This document shows positions 10,252 to 19,754 of a stretch of 64,000 nt of DNA, piece by piece. The number at the start of each line of letters is the position of its first letter. Position 1 is the first letter of the stretch. Made by a program: the position numbers and the translations under genes. The DNA is from Bog-473 sp963828825 (GTDB taxonomy: Bacteria; Actinomycetota; Acidimicrobiia; Acidimicrobiales; RAAP-2). Below the pieces are notes generated by a model. The model was not told the DNA's origin, did no database searches, and was given only the letters and a program-made list of their open reading frames with translations. Where the stretch lies: NCBI GenBank assembly GCA_963828825.1, contig CAWHGF010000001.1, forward strand, positions 372,001-436,000. The letters run 5' to 3'.

Positions 10252-12289
10252 CAGACCTGCACCCCCCTCCGGCTCGAGGACGTCGTCGTCCAGCCCGAGG
10301 TCCTCGGCACCGGCCGCCGCCTCGGCGGCCGCGTTGCTCTTCGCTGGACGCCTGCGCCAGCACCTCGGAGTAGAGCGGGGTCGAGGCCAGCAACTCGGCG
10401 TGGGTCCCGTCGGCCACGATGCGCCCGCTGTCGAGCAGCACCACCCGGTCGGCCAGGCTGATCGTCGAGAGGCGGTGGGCGATGATGAGCGTGGTCCGCC
10501 CCTCCATCAGGACGCGGAGCGAGGAGTGGATGCGCTGCTCCACCTTGACGTCGATGGCGCTGGTGGCGTCGTCGAGGATCAGGATGGGCGGGTTGACCAG
10601 CAGGGCACGGGCGATGGCGATGCGCTGGCGCTGCCCGCCCGAGAGCGTGTAACCGCGCTCGCCCACCACGGTGTCGTACCCGTCGGCCAGCCGGTTGATG
10701 AAGCCGGTGGCGCCGGCCGCCTCGGCCGCGGCCTTGACCTCCTCCAGCGAGGCGTCCGGTCGGCCGTAGGCGATGTTGTCCCGGATCGACACGGAGAAGA
10801 GGAAGGGCTCGTCGAGGACGACGCCGATGTTGGCCCGCAGGCTGGTGAGGGTGAGGTCGCGCACGTCGTGCCCGTCGACCCGCACGGTGCCGCCGGTGGC
10901 GTCGTAGAAGCGGGCCAGCACCCGGGCCACGGTCGACTTGCCGCTACCGGTGCGCCCGACCAGGGCGATCGTCTCGCCCGGGTGCAGGTGCAGGTTCAGG
11001 TTGCGCAGGATCTCGCGCGGTCCTTCGTCCCCGCTCGCCTTCGAGAGCAGGCTGTCGTCGGCGTAGGCGAAGCTGACGTCGTCGAACTCGACGTCACCCT
11101 GGCAGTCGACGAGGTCGATGGCGCCGGGCCGGTCGACGATCGTGGGCTGCTCGTCGATGATCTCGTAAATCCGGTCGGCCGAGGCCGAGGCGCGCTGGCC
11201 CATCATGATCAGCATCCCGAGCATCATGAAGGGGGCCTGCATCATCACCAGGTAGAGGTTGAACGAGACGATGGAGGCGACGGGCAGGTGCTCGTGGATG
11301 ACCATCCACCCGCCGACCAGCAGCACGAGGACGAGGCCGACCTGGGAGAGGTTCTGCACGAGCGGGGCGAAGCGGGCGCGGAGGTCGGCGTCCTTGATGT
11401 AGCCCCACTGGACCCGGTCGGCCGCCTTGGCCAGCTGGCCCAGCTGCTGCTGCTCGGCGGCGAAGCTGCGCACGACGCGCACGCCGTTCACGTTCTCGTC
11501 CACGACCGTCGCCACCTCGGCCAGCCGGGACTGGATGAGCCACGACACCGGGAAGAGCGACTTCCGCATCTTCATGCCGACGATGTAGATGAACGGCATG
11601 GACGCCATGGCGACGAAGGCCAGCGGCACGCTGATGGAGAGCATGAAGGCGAAGGCGACCAACGCGATGGAGCACTGCACCAGGATCATCGGCGCGAACG
11701 TCAGGTACATCTGCACCGAGCGGATGTCCGAGTTGGCCCGCGAGATCAGCTGCCCGGACTGGACCCGGTCGTAGAAGGGGAACGACATCCGCGTGAAGTG
11801 CTCGTAGAGGATGTTGCGCAGGTCGAATTCGATGGCGTACGCGACCTTGAAGAGGTTGGTGCGCGAGATGTAGCCGAAGGCCCCCGTGAACAAGGCCAGC
11901 ACGGCGATCAGCTCCACGTAGTTGTGCAGCGGCTGGGTCTTGAGGATCAGCGCGTTGGTGATGCCGTTCTGGAGGATCTTGGGGATCCACACCTGGATGA
12001 TCAGGCCGAGGAACGAGAAGATGAGCGCGCTGAACCACTGCAGCTTGTGCGCCATGACGATGGGCGTCGCCCGCTTGATCCACGACTTGGAGCGGTCCGG
12101 GTCGATCGTGGCCTTGGGCGCGGTGTAGCGGCTCGTGACCCCCATGGGGACGTAGGCAGCCAGCGGCAGCCGGACGCCGTCCTGGGTCTCTGCTTCCTGG
12201 GTGTCCGCCGTCCCGGTCGCGGTCCGGCCGTTGCCGCCGGTCTGCACCCCGGCGGGCGTCCCCTCCAGCCTGTCCTCGGTCTTGCTCAT
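10251..12289 (-). CDS. ABC exporter half-transporter, first gene
   Basis: Transmembrane domain plus ATPase, about 680 residues. The ABC_membrane region runs from about residue 65 to 360. The ATPase has Walker A GRTGSGKST, signature LSGGQRQRIAIARALL, Walker B ILILDDATSAID and the H-loop in IIAHRLST. In the Walker B region the usual catalytic Glu is Asp (LDDATS), so this ATP site is probably the degenerate one of the pair. The ATG at 12289 overlaps the MarR stop (ATGA). Near 10265-10345 the frame slips; restored, the protein ends at a TGA overlapping the next ATG. As written, the two genes run together as one open frame. Confidence 0.87.
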
Positions 12290-12861
12290 CCGTGTGCCCC
12301 TCGCGGCGCCGGCGCGTCCGGCGTCGTGTCGCCGCCCATCTGACGCGGGCCCTGGCGGGACTCCACCATGGCCCGGGCCCAGAGCTCGAGCGAGCGCAGG
12401 GCCATCGCCTCCTCCTTGTCGGGCAGGTGGCCGGCGATGGCCACCAGGTACTCGTCCACGGCCACGTCGGCCCGGGCCAGCGTGCTGGTTCCCTCCGGGG
12501 TCAGGCGCAGCGAGACCCGGCGGCGGTCGGCGTCCTCCTGGCGGCGGTCGACGAGGCCGCGGGCCACCAGGCCGTCGATCAGGGCCGTGATGGAGGGCCG
12601 TCGCACGGCCAGGCGGTCGGCCAGAGCCGAAGCGGCCGCGGTGCCCTCGGCCAGGATCCCCAGCACCCGATACTGCGGGAGGGTCAGCTCCACCTGGGCC
12701 AACGCGACCTCCACCCGCTTGGACAGCCATGCCGCGACGCGGCCGTACGTCCCCAGCACCGGGGGCGCGGCGGCCGCCTTCGACCCGGCGCGGGCGCCGG
12801 CGTTGCCGCGGGATGCCGCGTCAGTAGAGGGGGGTGAGGTGACAGACACTTCGGCCATCAT
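12286..12861 (-). CDS. MarR-family repressor of the ABC exporter
   Basis: Winged-helix regulator of 191 residues. The core is seen in LTLPQYRVLGILAEG, then the recognition helix RRPSITALIDGLVARGLV and the wing RRQEDADRRRVSLRLTPEG. The start is one of two adjacent ATGs (12861 or 12858), directly behind an inverted repeat. It is the first gene of an operon with the two ABC half-transporters (ATGA overlap), the usual layout for a ligand-released repressor of a drug or lipid exporter. Autoregulation through the repeat is inferred. Confidence 0.87.
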   Translation of the reverse strand: MMAEVSVTSPPSTDAASRGNAGARAGSKAAAAPPVLGTYGRVAAWLSKRVEVALAQVELTLPQYRVLGILAEGTAAASALADRLAVRRPSITALIDGLVARGLVDRRQEDADRRRVSLRLTPEGTSTLARADVAVDEYLVAIAGHLPDKEEAMALRSLELWARAMVESRQGPRQMGGDTTPDAPAPRGAHG

Positions 12862-12863
12862 AC

Positions 12864-12880
12864 AGTTAGAGGGGCTAACT
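12864..12880. promoter_or_regulatory. MarR operator (inverted repeat)
   Basis: AGTTAG and CTAACT arms separated by 5 bases lie 3 bases before the MarR start and overlap its promoter. The same half-sites occur at the second MarR locus (52322-52343). Confidence 0.65.
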
Positions 12881-12920
12881 ACGTGCAGGGGACCCCGGCG
12901 GCGGGTCGGCCGGGCGGGCG

Positions 12921-13361
12921 TCAGGCCTCCTGCGAGCTCCATTCGGGGTCGAGCTGGCGCAGGAACAGGTCGCAGCGCAGCTCCTCGTCGGCCTCCCCGA
13001 TGGACCCCGCGGCCAGCTGCAGCATGTGCAGTGAGCGGAGGAAGCCGCGGTTGGGCTCGTCGCGCCAGCGGACGTAGCCCGACCCGCGCCAGCCGGCGGC
13101 CCGCAGCGCATCGAGCCCGCGGTGGTAGCCCACCCGGGCGAAGGCGTAGCGATCGATGGGGTCGCTGGCCAGCTCGGCCAGGTCCGCCCAGGCCTGCAGG
13201 CAGTGCGGATCCCGGGCCGCCACGGCCGCCACCGCCTCCCGACGGCGGTCCGGAGGGAGGGACCGGGCCGCGTCGAGAGCGGCGGCCAGCTCCGGGTCGA
13301 GCGGGTCGAGGACGGTCTCGGGGCTCCCGGAGGTGAAGTGGACTGCATGCTCGGGGGTCAC
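12921..13361 (-). CDS. DUF3151 family protein
   Basis: Cytoplasmic protein of 146 residues with the actinobacterial DUF3151 pattern: RYAFARVGYHRGLDALR, then a GW-rich turn (AGWRGSGYVRWRDEPNRGFL), and RCDLFLRQLDPEW at the end. Function unknown; the family is conserved across actinobacteria. The GTG start at 13361 is set by TAACAT 6 nt upstream (leaderless). Single gene. Confidence 0.85.
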   Translation of the reverse strand: MTPEHAVHFTSGSPETVLDPLDPELAAALDAARSLPPDRRREAVAAVAARDPHCLQAWADLAELASDPIDRYAFARVGYHRGLDALRAAGWRGSGYVRWRDEPNRGFLRSLHMLQLAAGSIGEADEELRCDLFLRQLDPEWSSQEA

Positions 13362-13367
13362 CGGGCC

Positions 13368-13373
13368 ATGTTA
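13368..13373 (-). promoter_or_regulatory. -10 box of DUF3151 gene
   Basis: TAACAT on the minus strand, 6 nt before the GTG start. Confidence 0.55.
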
Positions 13374-13457
13374 CGAGCGCCCGGCGGCGCCCAATCGAGA
13401 ACGGTCGGCGCCGGGCACGCGCTGGCGTCGGAATGTCGTCTGGCCGAGACCCGGCGG

Positions 13458-13463
13458 TACTCT
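13458..13463 (+). promoter_or_regulatory. -10 box of thioesterase gene
   Basis: TACTCT, 7 nt before the GTG at 13471; leaderless arrangement. Confidence 0.55.
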
Positions 13464-13470
13464 TCGCGCC

Positions 13471-14209
13471 GTGTTGACGCCCGACCCCAGGCCGACGTCA
13501 TTTCAGAACCATCCCGGGCTGCGGGACCGCGAGCCCGAGGCGCGCGAGCTGGCCGACGTCCTGCGCCGGCTCATCCGCTTGTCGGTCAGCGCGGCGCCGC
13601 CGGCCGCCGAGACCGTCAGGCTGACCGCCCGCCTCGCCGCGCTCGCCGACGAGCTCGAGACCCATCTGCCCGCCGACCCGCTGCCCCGCTTCATGCCGCC
13701 CGACGAGGACGGCCCGCCGAAGGACGTGCCGCTCGGCGGCGCCATGCCCTATGACGTCGTGGTCGGGCCGTTCAACCCGGTGGCGTTGCCGGTCGTGCTC
13801 GACTTCGAGCCCCCGAAGGCGCTCGGCCGTGGGACCTTCGACGTCACCTACGAGGGGGCACCCGGCTGCGTGCACGGCGCGGTGCTCGCCGCCGCCTTCG
13901 ACATCATCCTCACGGCGGCCAATGCCATTGAGGGGTCGGTCGGACCGACCGTGTCGCTGGCCCTGCGCTACCTGCGCCCCACGCTCACCAACGAGGAGGC
14001 CGTGTTCGAGGGGTGGGTGACCGAGGTCACCGATCGCCGCATCTTCAGCAAGGGCCGCATCGTGCAGGGCGGGGTGGTGACGGTCGAGGCCGAGGGCGAG
14101 TTCGCCATCTTCAACCAGGACCGGGTGAACCGGATGGCGACCGGCCGCCGGCGGTCCTTCGACGCCGGCACCGGGTCCGCGGCGCTCCGCCCGGTCGGCG
14201 GGGGAGTAG
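13471..14209 (+). CDS. PaaI-type thioesterase family protein, 3' end uncertain
   Basis: Hot-dog fold protein of about 245 residues. The catalytic region PGCVHGAVLAAAFDIILTAAN is followed by SLALRYLRPT and EFAIFNQDRVNRM, as in acyl-CoA thioesterases of the 4HBT/PaaI group. The frame as written runs on through the next gene to 14673. A one-base slip near 14200 would put the stop TAG at 14207-14209, just before the next start, which is the natural end. Start GTG chosen from the TACTCT box. Substrate unknown. Confidence 0.75.
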
Positions 14210-14219
14210 CCCGCGGACC

Positions 14220-14673
14220 GTGGCCCGCCAGTCCCTGGAGCCCACACGCGACCCAGCGGACTATTCGTTCACCCACCGCCTGCGCACCCGCTTCGCCGAG
14301 ACCGACGCCATGGGCATCATCCACCATGCGGCGTACCTGCCGTATCTCGAGGAGGCACGGGTCGAGTACCTCCGGGCCATCGGACACCCGTACGACTCCG
14401 TGCGCGGCGGGGAACCGGACGACGCCAGAGAATTCCCGGTGCTCGAGGTCTCGGTGCGGTACCGCCAGCCGCTGCGCTTCGACGACGACGGTGGAGGTGT
14501 CGTTGCGCATCGGCGCCGTCCGGGGCGCCACGTTCCAGATCGCGTACCTGTTGACGGTCGGCGGCGAGGCGCGGGCGACCGCGGTGACGGTGCACGGGTG
14601 TGTCGACGGGCGGGGCCGCCCGGCGCGGTTGCCGGCGTGGGTCGCGGGGTCCGCCGTCGACGGCGACGACTGA
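14220..14673 (+). CDS. YbgC/4HBT-type acyl-CoA thioesterase, frameshifted
   Basis: Hot-dog thioesterase of about 150 residues. The active-site signature is clear: RTRFAETDAMGIIHHAAYLP with the catalytic Asp. The frame breaks near 14487 in a repeated GAC stretch (RYRQPLRFDD, then TVEVSLRIGAVRGATFQ). One extra base explains it, and the protein then ends normally with LPAWVAG.... It follows another hot-dog protein, so the pair may serve one acyl-CoA pathway. Confidence 0.78.
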
Positions 14674-14745
14674 GAGTCCTTCTCCGGGGCGGACCGGACG
14701 AGCCCGGCACTCGGGCGCGGCGTCTCGGTCGACATGGCCGGACGC

Positions 14746-15331
14746 TCAAAGAGCCGAGACGATCCCGGCGAACGTGTCCGTCATCGCCTTCTTCGCGGCG
14801 AGCGGGTCCTCGGACCGCGCCGACGACCATGCCGGCCTGCATGACCGCACCGAGAAGAAGGTGCGCCAGCGGATCGACCGCGGACGGCTCAATCCGGCCG
14901 ATGTCGGCCGCCACGCTCAGCACGGTCTTGATCGTGCCGAATGCGTAACGCTCATCGAGCTCGTGCCACAGATCCCAGCCGAGGACCGTTGGGCCGTCGA
15001 GCATGACGATGCGTTGCACCTCCGGGTTGAGGCACTGGTCCAAGAACGCGTCGAATCCGATCTGGAGGATCCGCATCGGGTCCGTTTCGCCCCCGGCGGC
15101 GGCGGACTGCAGCACCTGCGCCGTGAGCTCGTCCTCGACCTGTTCGAAGGTCGCCTGGAACAGGTCGGTCTTGCTCGGGAAGTGATGGTAGAGCGCGCCA
15201 CGACTGACGGCGGCCTCCTTCAGGATCTCCTCGGTGGAGGTGGCGGCGAATCCCTGCTCCGCGAAGAGGCGCCGGGCCGTGGCGATGAGCCGGCCCCGGG
15301 TGGCCTCGGTGCGTTCTGCCTGCGTGGGCAC
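14746..15331 (-). CDS. TetR-family regulator, C-terminal frame break
   Basis: About 195 residues. The N-terminal helix-turn-helix reads STEEILKEAAVSRGALYHHF. The body is well formed to near residue 170. One base is off near 14815, after which the natural end EDPLAAKKAMTDTFAGIVSAL and stop at 14746 can be read. Start GTG at 15331 has TAGGCT 6 nt upstream. It is divergent from the alpha/beta hydrolase and probably represses it through the imperfect palindrome between them. Confidence 0.83.
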
Positions 15332-15337
15332 GCGGGA

Positions 15338-15343
15338 AGCCTA
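15338..15343 (-). promoter_or_regulatory. -10 box of TetR gene
   Basis: TAGGCT on the minus strand, 6 nt before the GTG start at 15331. Confidence 0.55.
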
Positions 15344-15353
15344 ACCGCCTCTT

Positions 15354-15376
15354 TACAAACAGACTGTTGGTATGTA
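15354..15376. promoter_or_regulatory. putative TetR operator
   Basis: A 23-bp imperfect palindrome (TACAAAC...GTATGTA, 16 of 23 positions symmetrical) between the two divergent starts, touching the hydrolase -10 box. Confidence 0.5.
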
Positions 15377-15380
15377 AGCT
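15375..15380 (+). promoter_or_regulatory. -10 box of hydrolase gene
   Basis: TAAGCT, 8 nt before the ATG at 15389; overlaps the end of the palindrome. Confidence 0.5.
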
Positions 15381-15388
15381 ACGGTCGC

Positions 15389-16306
15389 ATGACCCCCACA
15401 ACGAAGACAGACACCGCACAACCCGCCCACACGGCTCCGACGCTGCTCCCTCGCCGGACCATCAGCCTCAGCCGGGGCGACGTGGCGTACGTCGACCACG
15501 GTGACGGCGATCGTGTCGCTCCGGCCGCTCTGTTCGTCCATGGCGTCCTGGTCAACGCCGACATCTGGCGCAACGTGATCTGGTCCGTGGCCGACGTGCG
15601 TCGCTGCATCGCCCCCGATCTGCCCGCCCATGGTGCGACACCCGTCCCCTGCACGGCGTTGCCGCCGACCTGTCGCTGAACGGCCTCGCCGCCATGCTCG
15701 ATGAGTTGTGCGAGCGCCTCGATCTTGCCCAGGTCGACCTCGTCGCCAATGACACCGGTGGCGCCGTGGCGCAGGTCTTTGCGGCTCGCTACCCGACGCG
15801 GATCCGCACATTGACGCTGACCAACTGCGACGTCCACGACAACTTCCCGCCCGAGGCGTTCAAGCCCTTCGTCGCGCTCGCCGAATCAGGCGAGTTCGGG
15901 CCCATGGTGGCGGCGATGGCGGGTGATCTGGCGCTGGCCCGCTCCGAAGTCGGGTTTCGGAATGGGCTACGCGCACCCCGATCAGCTTTCCGACGAGGTC
16001 CTGGCGAGCTATCTCGGACCGTTCGTGCCAGATGAGGGAAAGGGTCTCGAGCGCTTCCTCACGGCGTCATCGGCGGCCGAGCTGATGGCCGTCGAGCCGT
16101 TGCTCGCCGAGCTCCGTGCCCCGGCCCAGGTGGCCTGGGGGACGGGCGATTCCTTCTTCGAGCAGGCGTGGGCGGATCGCCTGGCGGACATGATCCCCGG
16201 CGTCGAGCGCGTGGTACTCGTTCCGGACGCCATGTTGTTCTGGCCCGACGAGCGGTCGGCCGACCTCGTCGCTCTCTTGCGGGACTTCTGGGACGCTCAC
16301 CCCTGA
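15389..16306 (+). CDS. alpha/beta hydrolase (haloalkane dehalogenase-like), frame broken twice
   Basis: About 305 residues when restored. The oxyanion region LFVHGVLVNADIWR and the nucleophile elbow ANDTGGAVAQ, with Asp in the nucleophile position, point to the dehalogenase/epoxide hydrolase branch. At the position of the usual catalytic His the sequence reads DAMLFWPDERS, so the His seems to be missing and catalysis is doubtful. Frames slip near 15650 and in TTT near 15954; each needs one base. Under likely control of the divergent TetR gene. Confidence 0.7.
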
Positions 16307-16362
16307 CCCCGCGGTGATTGCACACCGTCCCGGTGCGTTGTCCCTCCGACGCATCGGGGCGG

Positions 16363-16368
16363 TACCGT
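16363..16368 (+). promoter_or_regulatory. -10 box of AraC gene
   Basis: TACCGT, 8 nt before the GTG at 16377 (5 nt before an alternative TTG). Confidence 0.5.
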
Positions 16369-16376
16369 GCACGTTG

Positions 16377-16814
16377 GTGAGCGGCAACGAGAGGATTGCG
16401 CATCTGCGCAACGCGCGGGACCTGATGGACCTGCGTTTCGCGGACCCACTGGACCTGGATCAGATGGCCGCGCGGGCGGGTTTCTCCAAGTTTCACTTCG
16501 CCCGCGCCTTCAAGGACGCCTATGGCGAAACGCCGGCGAACTATCTCAGTCGCCGTCGAGTGGAGCGAGCCAAGGATCTGCTGCGCTCGGCGAACCTGAC
16601 AGTGACCGAGGTCTGCATGCTGGTCGGGTTCTCCAGCTTGGGGTCTTTCAGCTCCCGGTTCTCCGAGATGGTCGGCATGTCGCCGAGTGCTTTCCAGCGC
16701 TCGTCGGCTGCCCGAGGCGGCCCACCGCCTATTCCGGGGTGCTTCCTCATGGACTGGGGCCGTCCGCGTCCGGCCGGATCGGTGCCCGTGGCGGAGTCTC
16801 CCCGAGCGGGTTGA
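16377..16814 (+). CDS. AraC-family regulator, DNA-binding domain only
   Basis: Protein of 145 residues that is almost only the AraC double helix-turn-helix: LDLDQMAARAGFSKFHFARAF is the first, TVTEVCMLVGFSSLGSFSSRF the second, then GMSPSAFQR. There is no ligand-binding domain, so it is much shorter than classic AraC. Stand-alone AraC domains next to a VOC gene, as here (57 bases to the next start), are common in actinobacteria. Start set by the TACCGT box. Confidence 0.83.
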   Translation: MSGNERIAHLRNARDLMDLRFADPLDLDQMAARAGFSKFHFARAFKDAYGETPANYLSRRRVERAKDLLRSANLTVTEVCMLVGFSSLGSFSSRFSEMVGMSPSAFQRSSAARGGPPPIPGCFLMDWGRPRPAGSVPVAESPRAG

Positions 16815-16858
16815 TCGAGAAGCGCAATCTCGGAGAAGCATGCGCGCGTGTGTCGCCG

Positions 16859-16864
16859 TACCCT
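16859..16864 (+). promoter_or_regulatory. -10 box of VOC gene
   Basis: TACCCT, 6 nt before the ATG at 16871; leaderless arrangement. Confidence 0.55.
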
Positions 16865-16870
16865 GACTGC

Positions 16871-17317
16871 ATGATCACTCGAATGTCACACACGAGCGTC
16901 TACGTCCTGGACCAAGACTCCGCCAAGGCCTTCTATACCGAGAAACTCGGATTCGAAGAGCGCTTCGACATCACCATGGGGGAGGAGTTCGAGGGAGCAG
17001 GTGCCGGGTTCCGCTGGCTCACCGTCGGCCCGAAGGACCAGCCGGACCTCCAGATCATCCTGTCCTCCTGCGACATGGGTCGCTCGCCCGAGGCCGCTGC
17101 ACAATTGCGTGAATTGGTCGCCGGCGGCTCCATGGGCGTCGGGGTGATGACAACGGACGACTGCCAGCGGACGTACGAGGAGCTGCTGACCAAGGGCGTC
17201 ACGTTCCTCTCCGAGCCGGCCGAGCGTCCCTACGGGATCGAGGCGACATTGCGTGACGACTCCGGCAACATGATGAGCCTGGTCCAGCCCTCTGCCTTCG
17301 CCGGCCCGACGGACTGA
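16871..17317 (+). CDS. VOC-fold glyoxalase-like protein
   Basis: Protein of 148 residues. The N-terminal half (HTSVYVLDQDSAKAFYTEKL) and C-terminal half (GIEATLRDDSGNMMSLVQP) form a vicinal-oxygen-chelate fold with a candidate first ligand His in MSHTSVYV. Enzyme class unknown; possible thiol or toxin modification. It has its own leaderless promoter and the AraC gene just upstream, suggesting activation by it. Frame intact. Confidence 0.8.
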   Translation: MITRMSHTSVYVLDQDSAKAFYTEKLGFEERFDITMGEEFEGAGAGFRWLTVGPKDQPDLQIILSSCDMGRSPEAAAQLRELVAGGSMGVGVMTTDDCQRTYEELLTKGVTFLSEPAERPYGIEATLRDDSGNMMSLVQPSAFAGPTD

Positions 17318-17392
17318 CACATCCCGGCGCCGCACCTCTTGGTGCGTGCCACCCCTGTGCGCAAGCCCGCGAGAGGGCGGGTCTCTCGAGGC

Positions 17393-17887
17393 TCAGGCGG
17401 GGTGGCCGGGCTCCAATGGCGGCGCGCCCCTGAACGTGAGCAGCCCGGAATGCCCTCCGGCGACCGAGCGCACCCCACGCATGAGGAACGCCTCGTGATC
17501 GCCGACGGAGAAGTGGCCGAGGACCTGGCCCTCCATGCTCACCGCAGCGTCCACCAGGAGGGGCGCCCCGGTGGAGCCCAGTCGCCAGTCGACCGATGCG
17601 AACTTGTCGACCAGGTCACCGGTCTCCTCGCCGAAGAGGCGGGCCAGGTCGACCTGATCCTCGCCGAGGAGATGAAGACCCATTCCGGGTGACTGTTCAG
17701 CGACGGTCAGGGTGTGATTGACCTTCGAGATGCAGACAAGGAAGTTGGGCGGGTCGATGCTGCATTGGGTCACGAACCCGGCGAGACAGCCGCTCATATC
17801 GGCATCGGGCGACCGGACGGTGATCACGAAGTACGGGTAGTCGATCAGGTCGAAAAAGGCCGCGAGATCGTCGGATACGTCGGTCAC
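17393..17887 (-). CDS. flavin reductase-like domain protein
   Basis: FMN-binding split-barrel protein of 164 residues (flavin reductase-like family). The pattern CLAGFVTQCSIDPPNFLVCIS followed by HLLGEDQ and the C-terminal GDHEAFLMRG fits reductases that supply reduced flavin to two-component monooxygenases. No monooxygenase lies next to it, so its partner is unknown. GTG start at 17887. It is divergent from the MFS pump gene, 184 bases away. Confidence 0.8.
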   Translation of the reverse strand: MTDVSDDLAAFFDLIDYPYFVITVRSPDADMSGCLAGFVTQCSIDPPNFLVCISKVNHTLTVAEQSPGMGLHLLGEDQVDLARLFGEETGDLVDKFASVDWRLGSTGAPLLVDAAVSMEGQVLGHFSVGDHEAFLMRGVRSVAGGHSGLLTFRGAPPLEPGHPA

Positions 17888-18071
17888 CTGCGGAGTGCTT
17901 GATCTGCAGTACCGAAACCCACCGCTGGCCCTCCAAGCCATCAGCCGAGCACGCCGAGTCCGCGAGCACGTCCGAGGGGTCTCCCACCCGAGGGCCGGCA
18001 TCCCCGCTGCCTGCTCCCGTCGGCGCCCCGTTGGGGTTCCACTACCCGCAGCGTGGGTAGACAAAACTCGT

Positions 18072-19754
18072 ATGCATGAATTGCGGGACCCGGCCGGCCG
18101 GGATCGGATTGGTCTCGGGAGGCCGGCGGTGCTGACGCAAGGAGCTGATGGCTCCCACGGAGGCGAGGGCGCTCCGCCCGGATTCGATATCAAGGAAGGC
18201 GGACTTGGTTCGGCTGCCCAGGCCGTGGCCCTGGCCACCTTGTGCGGTGTCCTTTTTCTTACGTTCCTGGACAACACGGTCGTCAGCGTCGGCCTGGCCA
18301 ACGTCCAGAGCGACCTGCACGCGGGAGTCACGTCGCTGCAATGGGTCGTCAATGGTTACGCGCTGACCTTCGCCAGTTTCATGTTGGTCGCCGGGATGCT
18401 CGGGGACATCCTCGGTCGCAAGCGCATCATGCTCGTCGGCGTGGCCGTCTTCTGCGGCGGCTCAGTCGTGGCTGCGCTGGCGGCGAACGTCGATTGGCTC
18501 ATTGCCGGCCGCGTCATCATGGGGATCGGTGCCGCCGCCAGCGAGCCCGGCACCTTGTCCATCATCCGGCACGTGTACCCCGATCGGGAAACCCGCGCCG
18601 ACGCGCTCGGCGTGTGGGCCGCGGTGTCAGGGCTTGCACTGGCCCTGGGACCCGTCATCGGTGGCTTCCTCGTCGGTTTCTCGAGCTGGCGGGCCATCTT
18701 CTGGTTCAACCTGGGATTTGGAGTCGTTGCGTTCGTCTTGGCGGCCGTCGCCGTCCCCGAGACGTCGGACCGCCAGGGGCGCCGCATCGACGTGCTGGGC
18801 TTCGTGTTCGGCGCCGCATTCTTGGCCTGCATGTCGTTCGGCGTGATCCAAGGAGAAGATTCCGGCTACACCGCGCCCTGGATCGTCACGCTCTTCATCG
18901 TGTGCGCCCTGTCCGGTATCGCGTTCGTCGTGACGGAGCGCCGGGTCAAGAGCCCGATGCTCGACCTCTCGATGTTCCGCCTTCCGCCGTTTGCCGGCTC
19001 CAATTTCGTTGCATTCGTCGCGTACTTCGGTACCTTCTCCATCTTTTTCTTCACCGCGTTGTACCTCCAAGTCGTTGCAGACGCGTCGGCCTACAAGACG
19101 GCGGTGGACTTCCTCCCGATGGCGGCCGGGCTGATCATTGCGTCGGCCGTGGCGGGACCACTCGTGGCGCGGTTCGGGCCTCGCTGGCCCATGACGATCG
19201 GGTGCCTGCTCGCGGGTGGCGGCATCCTCGTGGCCAATGCCGTGCTTTCCCCGACCGTCAACTTCGGGACTTTGGGTTGGGTCCTCCCGCTGGCCGGCAT
19301 CGGCATCGGCATGCTGTTGGTGCCCGTGACGTCCGTCCCACTCACCGTGGTGCCGCCGGAGCGTTCAGGAATGGCGGCGTCGGCCACCAACACGAGCCGG
19401 GAGATGGGCGCGGTGTTTGGTGTGGCCATCCTTGGATCCATCGTCAACGCCAAGCTCACCGGGGACCTCGCGGCCCGGCTCAAGGCAATCGGGATCCCGC
19501 CGAACTTCCAGAGCCTGGTGGAACACGCGATCCAGACGGGTGGTGCATCGAGTGGTGGAGCGGCGAGCAGTGCCGAGCACTCGAAGAACGCGGCCATCGC
19601 CCGCATCGCCACCAAGGTGGTCAACGCTGCCTACAACGCGTTCGGGTCGGGATTGCACGAGGCGCTGCTCTTGTCGGGCTGCCTGATCCTCGCCGGTGCC
19701 GTTGTCGCGGCGCTCACCATTCACCGCAAGCCGGGGGAGACGTTCGAGATCTAG
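18072..19754 (+). CDS. MFS drug exporter, DHA2 (EmrB/QacA) family
   Basis: Inner-membrane proton antiporter of 560 residues with about 14 hydrophobic helices. Motif A is seen in GMLGDILGRKRIML after helix 2, motif C in SGLALALGPVIGGFL, and the helix-1 signature in FLDNTVVSVGLANVQ. The N-terminus has a loose 40-residue cytoplasmic lead. The family exports drugs or lipophilic toxins. No regulator is adjacent in the same direction. Frame intact. A large hairpin follows about 95 bases after the stop. Confidence 0.9.
   Translation: MHELRDPAGRDRIGLGRPAVLTQGADGSHGGEGAPPGFDIKEGGLGSAAQAVALATLCGVLFLTFLDNTVVSVGLANVQSDLHAGVTSLQWVVNGYALTFASFMLVAGMLGDILGRKRIMLVGVAVFCGGSVVAALAANVDWLIAGRVIMGIGAAASEPGTLSIIRHVYPDRETRADALGVWAAVSGLALALGPVIGGFLVGFSSWRAIFWFNLGFGVVAFVLAAVAVPETSDRQGRRIDVLGFVFGAAFLACMSFGVIQGEDSGYTAPWIVTLFIVCALSGIAFVVTERRVKSPMLDLSMFRLPPFAGSNFVAFVAYFGTFSIFFFTALYLQVVADASAYKTAVDFLPMAAGLIIASAVAGPLVARFGPRWPMTIGCLLAGGGILVANAVLSPTVNFGTLGWVLPLAGIGIGMLLVPVTSVPLTVVPPERSGMAASATNTSREMGAVFGVAILGSIVNAKLTGDLAARLKAIGIPPNFQSLVEHAIQTGGASSGGAASSAEHSKNAAIARIATKVVNAAYNAFGSGLHEALLLSGCLILAGAVVAALTIHRKPGETFEI

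Noticed and set aside
8846..12289. A fused tandem ABC-ABC single polypeptide
   Set aside because: The joining segment near 10215-10345 reads as Arg/Gly junk in the open frame. Repairing the slips gives a stop and a new ATG overlapping as TGATG, so two genes are more likely.
9395..12343. A 980-codon open frame on the plus strand opposite the ABC exporter genes
   Set aside because: It is the GC-rich mirror of the real minus-strand genes. Its composition is Gly/Asp/His/Arg-rich with no domain, while the minus strand has full ABC motifs.
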